64,000 bases of DNA, taken from positions 1-64,000 of the forward strand of contig JAAANZ010000002.1 in NCBI GenBank assembly GCA_009909065.1. Reading direction: 5' to 3'. Below the pieces are notes generated by a model. It did no database searches. It saw only the letters and a program-made list of their open reading frames with translations, and had not been told where the DNA came from. A program made the translations under genes and the position numbers. The DNA comes from Alphaproteobacteria bacterium. GTDB taxonomy: Bacteria > Pseudomonadota > Alphaproteobacteria > Caulobacterales > Hyphomonadaceae. This document shows positions 18,441 through 27,487 of this stretch, in pieces. Position 1 is the first letter of the stretch. The number at the start of each line of letters is the position of its first letter.

Positions 18441-19306
18441 GCCGACCTGCACCTCTGCTGCCGGAAGGCGATGCCCGCGAAGCGGCCCTGTTTTTCGTGG
18501 TCTGCGCGCTGTGTTTCCTTGCCGCCCTGGCGGCCCTTTCCGCAAGGGCCAGCTACAGCGCGGCGCGGGGATGGACCGCCGAGGTCGAAGGCCAGATGAC
18601 AATCCGCCTGCAGGGCGAGGACCGGCGCGGCGCGGCAGAGGCGCTGGATATCGTTCAGGCCACTGAAGGTGTCGAATCCGCGCGTATCCTGTCGCGCGAT
18701 GAGGTGGAATCCCTGCTGGAGCCGAGTTTCGGTGCCGGAGGGCTGCCGGCCGGCCTGCCGATGCCCCTCATTCTCGACGTGTATGCAGACCCCGAATACC
18801 GCGACATGGACGAGACCCTGGAAAACCGGCTGGCCGATTCGGGAATCGGCGCCCTTGTCGATACCCATTCCGACTGGGCCGGGGATGTACGACGCGCGCT
18901 CGGCGTGGTGCGGCTCGTCGCCTTGTCCACGGTTCTCCTGCTCGGCGCCACGGCGGTCGCGGTGATCGCCTTTGCCACCCATGCCGCGCTTCTGGCCCGC
19001 CGGGACATTGTCGAGGTGCTGCACCTTTCAGGCGCGACGGACAGGTTCATCTCGCGGCTTTTCGAGCGGCGCTTCTGGCTTCTGGGCCTGCAGGCAGGCG
19101 GTGTCGGCGCGCTGTTCGCGCTGGGCACCACCGCGCTTGTCCTGTCGCTGGCTTCGGCGCGGGGCGGGCGAAGCGGGCTCCTGCCACAACTCTCGCTCGA
19201 CGCGCTCGATTTCCTGATCCTTGTCACCACGCCGATCATCGCGGCAATCGCCGCGCGCCTGGCCGCGCGCATGACAGTCCTGCGCTCGCTCAAGGGGAGC
19301 CTGTGA
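18437..19306 (+). CDS. ftsX: cell-division ABC permease FtsX
   Basis: A 289-residue protein with four hydrophobic segments: about 20-38, then three in the C-terminal half. A periplasmic domain of about 120 residues lies between helices 1 and 2 (contains VESARILSRDEVESLLEP). The loop ARRDIVEVLHLSGATDRFI is the FtsX-type cytoplasmic segment. It couples ATP hydrolysis by FtsE to hydrolase activation outside the membrane. It overlaps ftsE and the ydcF-like gene. Confidence 0.93.
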   Translation: MSRPAPLLPEGDAREAALFFVVCALCFLAALAALSARASYSAARGWTAEVEGQMTIRLQGEDRRGAAEALDIVQATEGVESARILSRDEVESLLEPSFGAGGLPAGLPMPLILDVYADPEYRDMDETLENRLADSGIGALVDTHSDWAGDVRRALGVVRLVALSTVLLLGATAVAVIAFATHAALLARRDIVEVLHLSGATDRFISRLFERRFWLLGLQAGGVGALFALGTTALVLSLASARGGRSGLLPQLSLDALDFLILVTTPIIAAIAARLAARMTVLRSLKGSL

Positions 19307-19914
19307 CGGATATGGACAAGCCGGACCGAGGGAAACAGTGGCTGAACTGGCGCCACTGGGGGCTGGCGAGCCTTCTGGTGCTGGCGGCATGGGATTTCCT
19401 CGGCTTTCGGGCCCGCGTGGCCGGAATGGCGCCGCTTGCCGCAGGCGACAAAGCCGAGGCGATCGTGGTGCTGACAGGCGGCTCGGGCATGCGTATCGCG
19501 GAAGGGATGCGACTCCTGGAAGAGGGGCGCGGCGAGAGGCTGCTGATCACGGGCGTCAATCGGGACATCTCCCGGCAAGAGGTCGCCAAACGCGCTGGCG
19601 GGCAGCCGTCTCTCTACGAATGCTGTGTCGATATCGGTTATGAAGCGGAAACGACACGAGGCAACGCCGTCGAAGCGGCCGGCTGGAGCGCAAGCCACGG
19701 GTTCGACTCCCTGCTGATCGTCACCTCGGACTATCACATGCCCCGCAGCCTCATTCACCTTCGAGAGGCCATGGACGGGGTGCAACTGCATCCCGTGCCG
19801 GTGCGCACGAAAATCGATGCGCAACACGCCTTCTCCGATGCGCGCTCCTTTCGCGGACTGGCGACCGAATGGGCGAAATGGCGCGTGACCTGGGCGGCCG
19901 CGCTGTTTAGATGA
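19303..19914 (+). CDS. YdcF/SanA family (DUF218) membrane-anchored protein
   Basis: A 203-residue protein beginning at a GTG that overlaps the ftsX stop. One N-terminal membrane helix (about 17-33) is followed by a DUF218 domain with AIVVLTGGSGMRIAEGMRLL, an acidic EAETTRGNA segment and IVTSDYHMPRS. Proteins of this fold (SanA, ElyC, YdcF) act in envelope integrity; the molecular reaction is unsettled. The position between ftsX and plsC supports an envelope role. Confidence 0.88.
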   Translation: MTDMDKPDRGKQWLNWRHWGLASLLVLAAWDFLGFRARVAGMAPLAAGDKAEAIVVLTGGSGMRIAEGMRLLEEGRGERLLITGVNRDISRQEVAKRAGGQPSLYECCVDIGYEAETTRGNAVEAAGWSASHGFDSLLIVTSDYHMPRSLIHLREAMDGVQLHPVPVRTKIDAQHAFSDARSFRGLATEWAKWRVTWAAALFR

Positions 19915-20675
19915 GCGCAATGAACGCGTTTCGCTCCGTCCTGTTCGTCATCTGCATGTATGCCACCATGCTCGTCATGGGTCTGATCTGGCTGCCTGCG
20001 CTGGTCCTGCCGAGGGGTGCGACGCTTTTCGGAATTCGGACATTTGTGCGGATTGTTCGTTTCGAACTGCGCTGGATCTGCGGGGTGAGGACCGTCATCC
20101 GGGGGCAGGAAAACCTTCCCCCGGCCCCGTATATCTATGCGGCAAAACACCAGTGCATGTGGGATGTCTTCGTCCCCTTCCTGATCTCGCCCGCGCCGGC
20201 CATCATCATGAAACGCGAGCTCCTCTGGTATCCGGTCCTCGGCTGGTATGCGCTGAAGGCCGGAATGATCCCGATCGACCGGGCAGGTGTGACGCGGGCG
20301 CTGCGCGCGATTATCTCGACGGCTGAAGAGCGCGCCGGCGAGGGGCGCGTCGTGGTGATCTTTCCCGAGGGCACACGGCGCCCGCCGGGCGAGGCCGGCA
20401 ATTACCATGCCGCGGGGCTTGGCGGGCTCTACAAACGCCTCGACCTCCCGGTGGTTCCGGTGGCGACCAATTCGGGGCTGACCTGGCCGGCAAGAGGGCT
20501 CGTGCGCCGGCCCGGCCCCGCCCATTTCGAGATCCTGCCTCCCCTCCCGGCCGGGCTTGACCGGCGCGAACTCATGCGCCGGCTGGAAGCCGTCATCGAG
20601 CCGGCCTCAGCGGCCCTCCTGGAAGAAGGGCTCGCCGCTCAGGGCCGCCGGCACGAGCCTATGGAGAAAGCCTGA
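19911..20675 (+). CDS. plsC: 1-acyl-sn-glycerol-3-phosphate acyltransferase (PlsC family)
   Basis: A 254-residue acyltransferase with an N-terminal membrane segment (about 8-34). The catalytic His-x4-Asp motif reads KHQCMWD and the acyl-acceptor motif reads FPEGTR. It adds the second acyl chain to make phosphatidic acid. It overlaps the ydcF-like stop by 4 bases and directly abuts the DUF2125 gene. Another, more divergent acyltransferase lies at 59.9 kb. Confidence 0.9.
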   Translation: MSAMNAFRSVLFVICMYATMLVMGLIWLPALVLPRGATLFGIRTFVRIVRFELRWICGVRTVIRGQENLPPAPYIYAAKHQCMWDVFVPFLISPAPAIIMKRELLWYPVLGWYALKAGMIPIDRAGVTRALRAIISTAEERAGEGRVVVIFPEGTRRPPGEAGNYHAAGLGGLYKRLDLPVVPVATNSGLTWPARGLVRRPGPAHFEILPPLPAGLDRRELMRRLEAVIEPASAALLEEGLAAQGRRHEPMEKA

Positions 20676-21698
20676 ATGTCCGACTCGCCTGACCGAAAAC
20701 GCCGCGGCCTCTGGCTCGTCTTGCCATTCAGCCTGGTGCTCCTCATTGCCCCAGCCTATTCCGCCTACTGGTTCTGGGCGAAGAACCTGCTCGATGAAGG
20801 CATTGATGACTGGATCGCAACCGAACGCGCCGCCGGCCGCACGGTGGAGTTTTCATCGAAATCGCTTGGAGGGTTTCCGTTTCGCTTCGCGCTTCAGGTC
20901 GATGACCCGGTCTATGCCGATCCGCGCGCCGGCCAGAGCTGGGAAGGCCAGAAGCTCCAGCTCGTCATGCAGCCATGGAACTGGCAGCATGTGATTGCCC
21001 GCACGCCCGGCGCCAACACGCTGCGGATGGGCGGCCAGGCCTATCGACTGGAACTGGGCCGGAAATCCGCCGGGAGCCTGTCCTGGAACGATGAGGGAAT
21101 CCGACGCGCTTCGGTTTCCATCGACACCCTGACAGCCCGCCAGCCCGACCAGGCGCTGGGCCGCGCGGAAGGTTTCGAATTCCACCTGCGTCCCCCTCCC
21201 GGGGAAGCGGAAAGCCTCCAGTTGCAGACGCAATGGGATTTGGTTGAGCTTGCCCGCCCGGTGCCGGATGCGGAATTCCTTGGCACCCGCTTCGGTCCGT
21301 CCATCCTTCGCGCCGAGGCGAGCAAGGCGGTTCCGGCCCTGGAACTGGCGCGCGATATGGCCGACCTGCCCGCGACGATCCTCGATATCGGCGGCGATAT
21401 CACGCTTGCGCAGTTCATTCTGGAATGGGGGCCGGCCGATCTTGGCGCACGTGGACGCCTGGACAGGAATGGCCGCGGCGATCTGGAAGGGCAGATTGAT
21501 ATTCGCCTGGAACGACACGAGGCGCTGAAGGCGGCGCTCAGAGAAAGCGGACGCCTTGAAGCCGACACCGAGCAGGCGATCGACATGGTGGCGGCGGCTT
21601 CGGAAAACGGGGAGTTCCTCAGCCTCTCGATCCGGCGCGATGGCCTTTATTTCCTGGGCAACCGGATCCTCGCCGCCGATATCGACCAGGCATTGTGA
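20676..21698 (+). CDS. DUF2125 family membrane-anchored protein
   Basis: A 340-residue protein starting on the base after the plsC stop. One N-terminal membrane helix (about 11-33) is followed by a long beta-rich periplasmic part with FSSKSLGGFPFRFALQVDDP, the usual signature of the alphaproteobacterial DUF2125 family. The function is unknown; it is the last gene of the ftsEX operon. Confidence 0.85.
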   Translation: MSDSPDRKRRGLWLVLPFSLVLLIAPAYSAYWFWAKNLLDEGIDDWIATERAAGRTVEFSSKSLGGFPFRFALQVDDPVYADPRAGQSWEGQKLQLVMQPWNWQHVIARTPGANTLRMGGQAYRLELGRKSAGSLSWNDEGIRRASVSIDTLTARQPDQALGRAEGFEFHLRPPPGEAESLQLQTQWDLVELARPVPDAEFLGTRFGPSILRAEASKAVPALELARDMADLPATILDIGGDITLAQFILEWGPADLGARGRLDRNGRGDLEGQIDIRLERHEALKAALRESGRLEADTEQAIDMVAAASENGEFLSLSIRRDGLYFLGNRILAADIDQAL

Positions 21699-21703
21699 GC
21701 GCC

Positions 21704-21719
21704 CTGTTCCCCTGAACAG
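21704..21719 (+). terminator. hairpin after the ftsEX operon, possible weak terminator
   Basis: CTGTTC-CCCT-GAACAG is a perfect 6-bp hairpin six bases after the DUF2125 stop. Only a weak T-run follows, so termination is a guess. Confidence 0.3.
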
Positions 21720-21916
21720 CGCGATGCCGCAGCGCAGTTTTCGGGACGGCGGTCGAGACACGGTGTGGCGATTGATTCAAAGGGGCTCGCCTTCTCTGCG
21801 GCTTTGTCATAATCTTGTTGTGGAGAATCGTGTATGAGAGTTTCACAAACGGAGGGTCATCGTCTTCACCAGTTACGCTGTCGATAGTCCGGTCCCTTTT
21901 GAATGGGGTTTCCACG

Positions 21917-22480
21917 ATGGCTGAGGTCGTGACGACACCCCCCAGTGGCCGTCCTGCGCTCGTTCTCAATGCCGATTTCCGGCCCCTCAGTTATTACCCA
22001 CTCTCGGTCTGGCCATGGCAGGAAGCCGTCAAGGCGGTGTTCCTGAACCGGGTCGAGGTCGTCGCCGAATATGATCACCTGGTGCGCTCTCCGAGTTTCG
22101 AAATGCGCCTGCCAAGCGTGATCGCCCTGCGCGAATTCATCCGGCAGGACAGGCCACCGGCCTTCACGCGGTTCAATGTCTTCCTGCGCGACGGCTTCCA
22201 GTGCGTCTATTGCGGGGCCGGCCATGAACTGACCTTTGATCATGTGATACCGCGCTCGAAGGGCGGGCGCACGAGCTGGACCAACATCGTCGCCGCCTGT
22301 TCGCCGTGCAACCTCAAGAAGGGCGGGCGGTTGCCCCGCGAAGCGAAGATGTTCCCGGCACGAAAGCCGGCGCGTCCCTCCACCTATCAGCTGCAGGAGA
22401 TCGGACGGCGCTTTCCGCCCAACCACCTGCATGAAACTTGGATGGACTATCTCTACTGGGACATCGAGCTGGAAGCCTGA
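21917..22480 (+). CDS. stand-alone HNH endonuclease family protein
   Basis: A 187-residue protein with a complete HNH site: the zinc Cys pairs are CVYC (96-99) and CSPC (128-131), and the active segment reads FDHVIPRSKGG with the Asn in WTNIVAAC. The N-terminal half (VLNADFRPLSYYPLSVWPW) is the conserved partner region of a widespread alphaproteobacterial chromosomal HNH family. Such proteins are nucleases by family; the cellular role is not established. ATG 21917 has only a weak GGGG upstream, and an earlier in-frame start exists. Confidence 0.88.
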   Translation: MAEVVTTPPSGRPALVLNADFRPLSYYPLSVWPWQEAVKAVFLNRVEVVAEYDHLVRSPSFEMRLPSVIALREFIRQDRPPAFTRFNVFLRDGFQCVYCGAGHELTFDHVIPRSKGGRTSWTNIVAACSPCNLKKGGRLPREAKMFPARKPARPSTYQLQEIGRRFPPNHLHETWMDYLYWDIELEA

Positions 22481-22509
22481 CCGTCCGGTATGGACACAGC
22501 TGGATTATG

Positions 22510-22558
22510 TCGCCCAAATACCCGGTCTTAACGCCTGGATGATTGGGTATGTGGGCGA
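22510..22558. promoter_or_regulatory. long inverted repeat ahead of the acyl-CoA synthetase gene
   Basis: TCGCCCAAATACCC (22510-22523) pairs with GGGTATGTGGGCGA (22545-22558), 13 of 14 positions, with 21 bases between. It ends 22 bases before the start codon and just ahead of the ribosome site, so it could be an operator or an RNA hairpin affecting translation. Confidence 0.45.
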
Positions 22559-22580
22559 ATTTGATGGGAGCGTCTGACCA

Positions 22581-24377
22581 ATGTCATTGATCGAGGACAT
22601 GAAATCGAACTGGCGCGTCCTTTCGGGGCTGCGCCGCACACTCAAATGGATCGAGGATATCGAGCCGGAGTCACGCAATCTCGTGGCTGACGATTTCGAA
22701 CGGGCGGCCGACACCTATCGCACGAATGTCGCGTTCCGCTTCGAAGGCGAGATCGTCACCTATGGTGAACTGGATGCGCGCGCCAACCAGGTCGCCTACT
22801 GGGCCCTGGACGAAGGCCTGCGGGCCGGCGACTGCGTGGCCTTGTTCATGGAGAACCGCCCGGATTATGTCGCGATCTGGTCGGGCCTGGCCAAGATCGG
22901 GGTGGTCACGGCCCTGATCAATTCGCACCTGACGGACGAGGCGCTCGCCCACTGCATCAATATCGCCGAAGCCAAACACGTCATCTGTGGCGAGGAACAG
23001 GACGAGGCGATCCGCACGGCCATCGACCTGCTCGCCGGGGAGACCCGGATCTGGACGCTTCACGGGACAGCCGATCATCCCGTCAGCGACCTCGAACCCG
23101 TGCTCGCCGCCAAACCGTCGGAACGCCCCGACCGCTCCAATCGGGAGGGGCTCACCGCAAGCGACCTCTGCCTTTATGTCTATACGTCCGGCACAACCGG
23201 CTTGCCCAAGGCGGCAAAACTGACCCATATGCGCACGCAGGGCATGATGCGCTCCTTCATTGCGCCCTGCCGGCTGACCGAACGCGACCGGATGTATATC
23301 ACCCTGCCACTCTATCATGGCACCGGCGGCCTATGCGGCATTGGCGCCAGCCTGATGACCGGCGGCACCGTGATCCTGCGGCGCCGGTTTTCGGCAAGCC
23401 AGTTCTGGCAGGAAGCCTGCGACGAAGGCGCAACGGCCTTTGCCTATATCGGTGAGCTGTGCCGATACCTGCTCAACCAGCCGGCGCACCCGAAGGAACG
23501 CGCCCACCGGATCCGCACCGGCTTCGGAAACGGCCTGCGCCCGGAAATCTGGCAGGAATTCTTCGACAGGTTCGCGATACCGCACCTGGCCGAGTTTTAT
23601 GGATCGACCGAGGGCAATGTCAGTTTCGTCAATTATGACGGCAAGATCGGCGCGGTCGGCCGGATTCCGCGCTTTCTCGCCGGCAAGTTCGATCATGTGC
23701 GGTTCGTGAAGTTCGATCTCGAAACCGAGGAGCCCGTGCGCGGGGCCGACGGACACTGCATCGATGCCGAGCCAGGCGAACCGGGGGAGGCGATTGGCCG
23801 GATCGGCGAGGACGCGCGCGAGCGGTTCGAAGGTTACAATGACGAAGACGCCACGAAGAAAAAACTCCTGAAAGACGTCTTCGAGGAGGGTGACCTCTGG
23901 TACAGGACCGGCGACCTGCTCAGCAAGGACGAGAAGGGCTACATCTATTTCATTGACCGGATTGGCGACACGTTCCGCTGGAAGGGCGAGAATGTGTCCA
24001 CAACCGAGGTGGCCAAGGTGCTGGCCGGCTATGACGGGATCGAAACGGCCAATGTCTACGGGGTGGCGATCCCCGGAATGGACGGCAAGGCCGGCATGGC
24101 CGCCATCACCGCAAGCGGCGAGATAGACTTCGCGGCGCTACACGATTATCTGCGTGGCCAGCTGCCGGCCTATGCCATTCCGGTCTTCCTGAGACTGCAG
24201 CGCGAAGCGACGACCACAGGCACATTCAAATACAGGAAGGTCGAGCTGGTCAGGGAAGCCTTCAATCCCGACGAGGTCGAGGATCCGATCTGGTTCGCAC
24301 ACCCCGAGGAGGGCGCTTACCAGCCCCTGAGCCGGGACGAATATGATACGATCATCACGGGTGGCTATCGTTTCTGA
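22581..24377 (+). CDS. long-chain acyl-CoA synthetase (FATP-like AMP-binding enzyme)
   Basis: A 598-residue adenylate-forming enzyme. The AMP-binding loop is YTSGTTGLPKAAKLTH, followed by the YGSTEG motif, WYRTGD, and DRIGDTFRWKGENVSTTEV, which is typical of the very-long-chain/FATP subgroup. It activates a fatty acid to the acyl-CoA through an acyl-adenylate. The ATG follows GGGAGCG. It stands alone between the HNH gene and yggS, preceded by a conspicuous inverted repeat. The chain length preference cannot be read from sequence. Confidence 0.93.
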   Translation: MSLIEDMKSNWRVLSGLRRTLKWIEDIEPESRNLVADDFERAADTYRTNVAFRFEGEIVTYGELDARANQVAYWALDEGLRAGDCVALFMENRPDYVAIWSGLAKIGVVTALINSHLTDEALAHCINIAEAKHVICGEEQDEAIRTAIDLLAGETRIWTLHGTADHPVSDLEPVLAAKPSERPDRSNREGLTASDLCLYVYTSGTTGLPKAAKLTHMRTQGMMRSFIAPCRLTERDRMYITLPLYHGTGGLCGIGASLMTGGTVILRRRFSASQFWQEACDEGATAFAYIGELCRYLLNQPAHPKERAHRIRTGFGNGLRPEIWQEFFDRFAIPHLAEFYGSTEGNVSFVNYDGKIGAVGRIPRFLAGKFDHVRFVKFDLETEEPVRGADGHCIDAEPGEPGEAIGRIGEDARERFEGYNDEDATKKKLLKDVFEEGDLWYRTGDLLSKDEKGYIYFIDRIGDTFRWKGENVSTTEVAKVLAGYDGIETANVYGVAIPGMDGKAGMAAITASGEIDFAALHDYLRGQLPAYAIPVFLRLQREATTTGTFKYRKVELVREAFNPDEVEDPIWFAHPEEGAYQPLSRDEYDTIITGGYRF

Positions 24378-24386
24378 AACGCCGCC

Positions 24387-25052
24387 TCAGCCTTCCCGCA
24401 CGCCGAAAAGTGCGCTGCCAATCCGTACATGCGTGGCCCCCAGCCGGGCGGCCAGGAGATAGTCCCCGCTCATCCCCATGGAAAGGACGGGAAGATTCCG
24501 CTCGGCGGCAAGCTTTGCCAGGAGGGCGAAATGCGGGCCGGCCGGTTCATCGACCGGCGGAATGCACATCAGGCCGCGCACATCGAGCTTGCACACCTCG
24601 GTCGCTGTCGAGAGCAACGCGTCCAGATCGGCCACACCGACGCCGGACTTTTGCGGCTCATCGCCCGTGTTCACCTGAATGAGGCAAGGCACCTCCCGTC
24701 GCGCGGCATCCATCGACTTGCGCAAGGCGTGCGCGAGTTTCGGCCGGTCCAGCGTCTCGATCATGTCGAAAAGTGCCACGGCTTCGTCGGCCTTGTTGGT
24801 CTGCAAGGGCCCGACAAGGTGCAATTCCAGGTCGGGATAATGCGCCCGCCTGGCGGCCCAGTGCGCTGACGCCTCCTGAACGCGGTTTTCCCCGAAAACG
24901 CGCTGGCCCGAATCGAGTGCGGCCTGAAGTCGCTCATCCGGCTGGCGCTTCGACACGGCAACAAGCGTCACTTTATGCTCGCTCACGGCGTCGATTTCGG
25001 AAATGATCTTTCCGCGGCGCGCGGCGATCAGGTTTTCGGTTTTTTCAGGCAT
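24387..25052 (-). CDS. YggS/PLPBP family pyridoxal-phosphate homeostasis protein
   Basis: A 221-residue alanine-racemase-like TIM barrel. The PLP Lys is in VTLVAVSKRQP; FGENRVQEA, LHLVGPLQTNKADEAV and SMGMSGDYLLAARLGATHVRIGSALFG are family hallmarks. It binds PLP without known catalytic activity and controls PLP and amino-acid homeostasis. The start lies only 3 bases from that of the divergent thiE-like gene, so each leader must lie inside the other gene. Confidence 0.93.
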   Translation of the reverse strand: MPEKTENLIAARRGKIISEIDAVSEHKVTLVAVSKRQPDERLQAALDSGQRVFGENRVQEASAHWAARRAHYPDLELHLVGPLQTNKADEAVALFDMIETLDRPKLAHALRKSMDAARREVPCLIQVNTGDEPQKSGVGVADLDALLSTATEVCKLDVRGLMCIPPVDEPAGPHFALLAKLAAERNLPVLSMGMSGDYLLAARLGATHVRIGSALFGVREG

Positions 25053-25055
25053 GTG

Positions 25056-25664
25056 ATGAATTTGAACTCCCGAAATGGCGACATCCGCCGCCTGAAGCTT
25101 GCCACGCGGCTCGCCCGCCAGCATCTGCCGGCCGGGCTGCCGCCGGCTTTGATATTGACCGATCCGTGGCGCAGCGCACCGCCGGAACAACTGGCGCAGA
25201 GAATGCCGCCGGGCTGGGGGCTCGTCTATCGTCATTTTGGCGCGCCGGAGCGTTTCGCGATGGCCGAGCGGCTCGCCAAGCTGGCCTTCAGAGGCCATTT
25301 CACGCTGCTGATCGGCGCGGATCCCCGCCTCGCCGCGGCGGTGGGCGCCGATGGCGTGCACTGGCCCGAGGCCTGCCTGCTTTCCGCCCGTCGCTGGACC
25401 GGGCGGTTTCGCCTCATGACGGCCTCGGCGCACAGCGTTTCAGCCGTTTGCGCGGCGCAACCGAGAGGCATCGACGCGCGCGTCCTGTCGACCGTCTTCC
25501 CGTCCGCAAGTCCGACCGCGTCCACGCCGATGGGCCGGTTCCGGTTTCGCAAGGCCAGCCGGGACGCCGCATGCCCGATCTATGCCCTGGGCGGCATCAC
25601 CGGGGAAACGGCCCCGGCGGTCAGCCGTTGGGCCGGGCTTGCGGGCGTGGGTAAAATCGAATGA
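25056..25664 (+). CDS. thiamine-phosphate synthase/TenI-like protein
   Basis: A 202-residue TIM-barrel protein related to ThiE/TenI. Recognisable parts are LILTDPWR near the N-terminus, VGADGVHWPE in the middle and PIYALGGITGETAPA as the C-terminal phosphate loop. Several ThiE catalytic residues are not obvious, so it may be a TenI-type homologue. No other thiamine gene or TPP riboswitch is nearby. The start is uncertain: ATG 25056 has no clear ribosome site. Confidence 0.7.
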   Translation: MNLNSRNGDIRRLKLATRLARQHLPAGLPPALILTDPWRSAPPEQLAQRMPPGWGLVYRHFGAPERFAMAERLAKLAFRGHFTLLIGADPRLAAAVGADGVHWPEACLLSARRWTGRFRLMTASAHSVSAVCAAQPRGIDARVLSTVFPSASPTASTPMGRFRFRKASRDAACPIYALGGITGETAPAVSRWAGLAGVGKIE

Positions 25665-25669
25665 CCGAA

Positions 25670-26131
25670 TCAGAACTTGAAGGCCGAGCGTAGCCGGATA
25701 CCGGTTTCCAGCGCCTGTTCACGCCATTTCGAACTGTCATCCAGCTCATCAGCGCCCAGCTTCACATCGCCCCCGATCGAAAAGCGCGGCGTGATCTGGA
25801 AGGTCGCCCCCGCAGACATTTCTTCGCGTGGAAGCGGCGAGTCCTCGGGTCGGGCGCGCAGGTCAATCGAGAATTCCCAGCGCCCCGAATTGAGCCATTC
25901 GAGCCGAAGGTCCTGGTCGGGAATACTCTGGATCGCCGGGTTGGTCTCGATCTCCCCCTTGTCCGGCTGGGCAAGCGTGAACTGGCGATACCAGTCGGGA
26001 TGGACACTCTCTGAAGCCTGGCCCTCATCAACCGAGATGGACAGGACATCCGGCGCCGACGTATCTTCGCCCGCAGCCGGACAAGCCAGCGCGGCGGACG
26101 CAGCCAGGAATGTCAATGTCGCCCAATTCAT
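25670..26131 (-). CDS. NtrZ-like small periplasmic protein
   Basis: A 153-residue protein with a signal peptide (about 1-20). The C-terminal part, with SGRWEFSIDLRARPED and SAGATFQITPRFSIGGDV, resembles NtrZ, a periplasmic protein that in Caulobacter inhibits the kinase NtrY. The match is by pattern from memory. No ntrYX is in the window. It lies downstream of the porin gene on the same strand, 75 bases away, and its stop nearly meets that of the thiE-like gene. Confidence 0.55.
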   Translation of the reverse strand: MNWATLTFLAASAALACPAAGEDTSAPDVLSISVDEGQASESVHPDWYRQFTLAQPDKGEIETNPAIQSIPDQDLRLEWLNSGRWEFSIDLRARPEDSPLPREEMSAGATFQITPRFSIGGDVKLGADELDDSSKWREQALETGIRLRSAFKF

Positions 26132-26206
26132 GTTTTCTCCTCACCCAGTTTCAAATATAGTAGCTCGCCGCTTAAGAGAAGATTAAGATTATGACACCGG
26201 CCCGAT

Positions 26207-27409
26207 TCACGGGGACAGTGTGATTTCGACAACAATTCCCTCGCGCCGGGCCCCAAATGGCACATCCGGCATGGAAGCTGTGGCCCGCCAATCGAGATCA
26301 TGCCCTTGATAGCCAAGGGCGATCGTGCCGATTTCACCCAGATCGCGGGCGGCGCCGAGCGTAAAAGATGTTGATTCGGCAGAGATGGCGTCAGCCGAAG
26401 CGGCGCCGAAGCTTGCCGAATAGGTCCAGCTTCCCTCCTCGAAGGCGAGGCCGGCACTCCAGGCGGAATAGTCGCCAGTTTCCAGCCCCTCATCGCTGAA
26501 AAGCGCATTCACGCCCACACGCCACCGACCCTTTTCCAGCTCGCCGCCGGCGGAAAACGTCTCGATAAGCGAGGCCCGGCCCGCCTCCTCCTGCGGGGCT
26601 GAAAGTCCGGCCGTCGAGTAACCCAGCCCGGCGCGCAATCTGAGCCCGCTGTCACGCAGCCTGCGCGAACCGTTGAGAGCAAGCTCAAATCCGTTTTCCA
26701 GACCTGGGGCGGCGACATCCGCGCCATCGAAGACCGGGTTGCGATCCAGCCCGCGCGTATCCGCCTGCGGCGTATAGGATAACCCGGCCTTCAATCCCAG
26801 GAGGCGCGGGCTGGTATAGCTCAGCTTTGCCGAAGGGCCCGTAAGGTCATGGCGGGTTTGCACCAGATTGTAGCCCGACGGATCAAGAAAGGGGCTGACC
26901 GCGCCGGCATGACTGAAAACGCCCACATCGCCTTCGTGGAAACGTGCCGCCACGCCCCGGTCCCTGCCGGCGCTCACCTCGCCATATCCGCCCTCAAGAT
27001 AAACATGGGCGCTCTCGACGGATCCGCGCGGGCCGGTGGCGTCAGCGGCCGGACCGGCGGCCAGACCGGTAAAGCCCCCGCGCGGGCCGGCCGGGCCGCC
27101 TTGCGCCAGGTTGCCGGCAAAACCCGGACGCCCGGCCTGGTCTCTCTGAAGCCTGAAGGCGCCGCGGAACCCGACGCGCGCTCCTGATTCCAGTATCCGC
27201 TCCGCCGATCCGCCAAGAGAGATTTCGAACAGCCCGGCCTTACCCTCCCCAAAGGCGCCGTCCTCGGCCAGGCCGGGCGCAAGAACGAGAACACCCTCGG
27301 CATAGGTATCGGTTTCCCAGAGCCGGAAATCCTCCTCCTGGCCGGCGGCCGGACCGGCGCCGAAGAGCATGACAGCGAGGATCAGGCCGCGAAGGGCTAT
27401 ATGGATCAT
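26207..27409 (-). CDS. outer-membrane porin
   Basis: A 400-residue protein with a signal peptide (about 1-23) and alternating amphipathic strands throughout, e.g. LGGSAERILESGARVGFRGAF, AKLSYTSPRLLGLKAGLSYTP and TIALGYQGHDLDW. It has the Gram-negative general porin pattern, including VYLEGGYGEVSAGRD. The final residues are VVEITLSP rather than the usual terminal Phe. It probably forms a 16-strand trimeric diffusion pore. It is divergent from the DUF3576 gene. Confidence 0.85.
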   Translation of the reverse strand: MIHIALRGLILAVMLFGAGPAAGQEEDFRLWETDTYAEGVLVLAPGLAEDGAFGEGKAGLFEISLGGSAERILESGARVGFRGAFRLQRDQAGRPGFAGNLAQGGPAGPRGGFTGLAAGPAADATGPRGSVESAHVYLEGGYGEVSAGRDRGVAARFHEGDVGVFSHAGAVSPFLDPSGYNLVQTRHDLTGPSAKLSYTSPRLLGLKAGLSYTPQADTRGLDRNPVFDGADVAAPGLENGFELALNGSRRLRDSGLRLRAGLGYSTAGLSAPQEEAGRASLIETFSAGGELEKGRWRVGVNALFSDEGLETGDYSAWSAGLAFEEGSWTYSASFGAASADAISAESTSFTLGAARDLGEIGTIALGYQGHDLDWRATASMPDVPFGARREGIVVEITLSP

Positions 27410-27487
27410 GTTCTAGCCTCTGGCCGCGGCGTGTGGGCCTTGTTATAGCATCCCGAGTCAACAGGTTGTTTCCGACAGGGTTATTTT

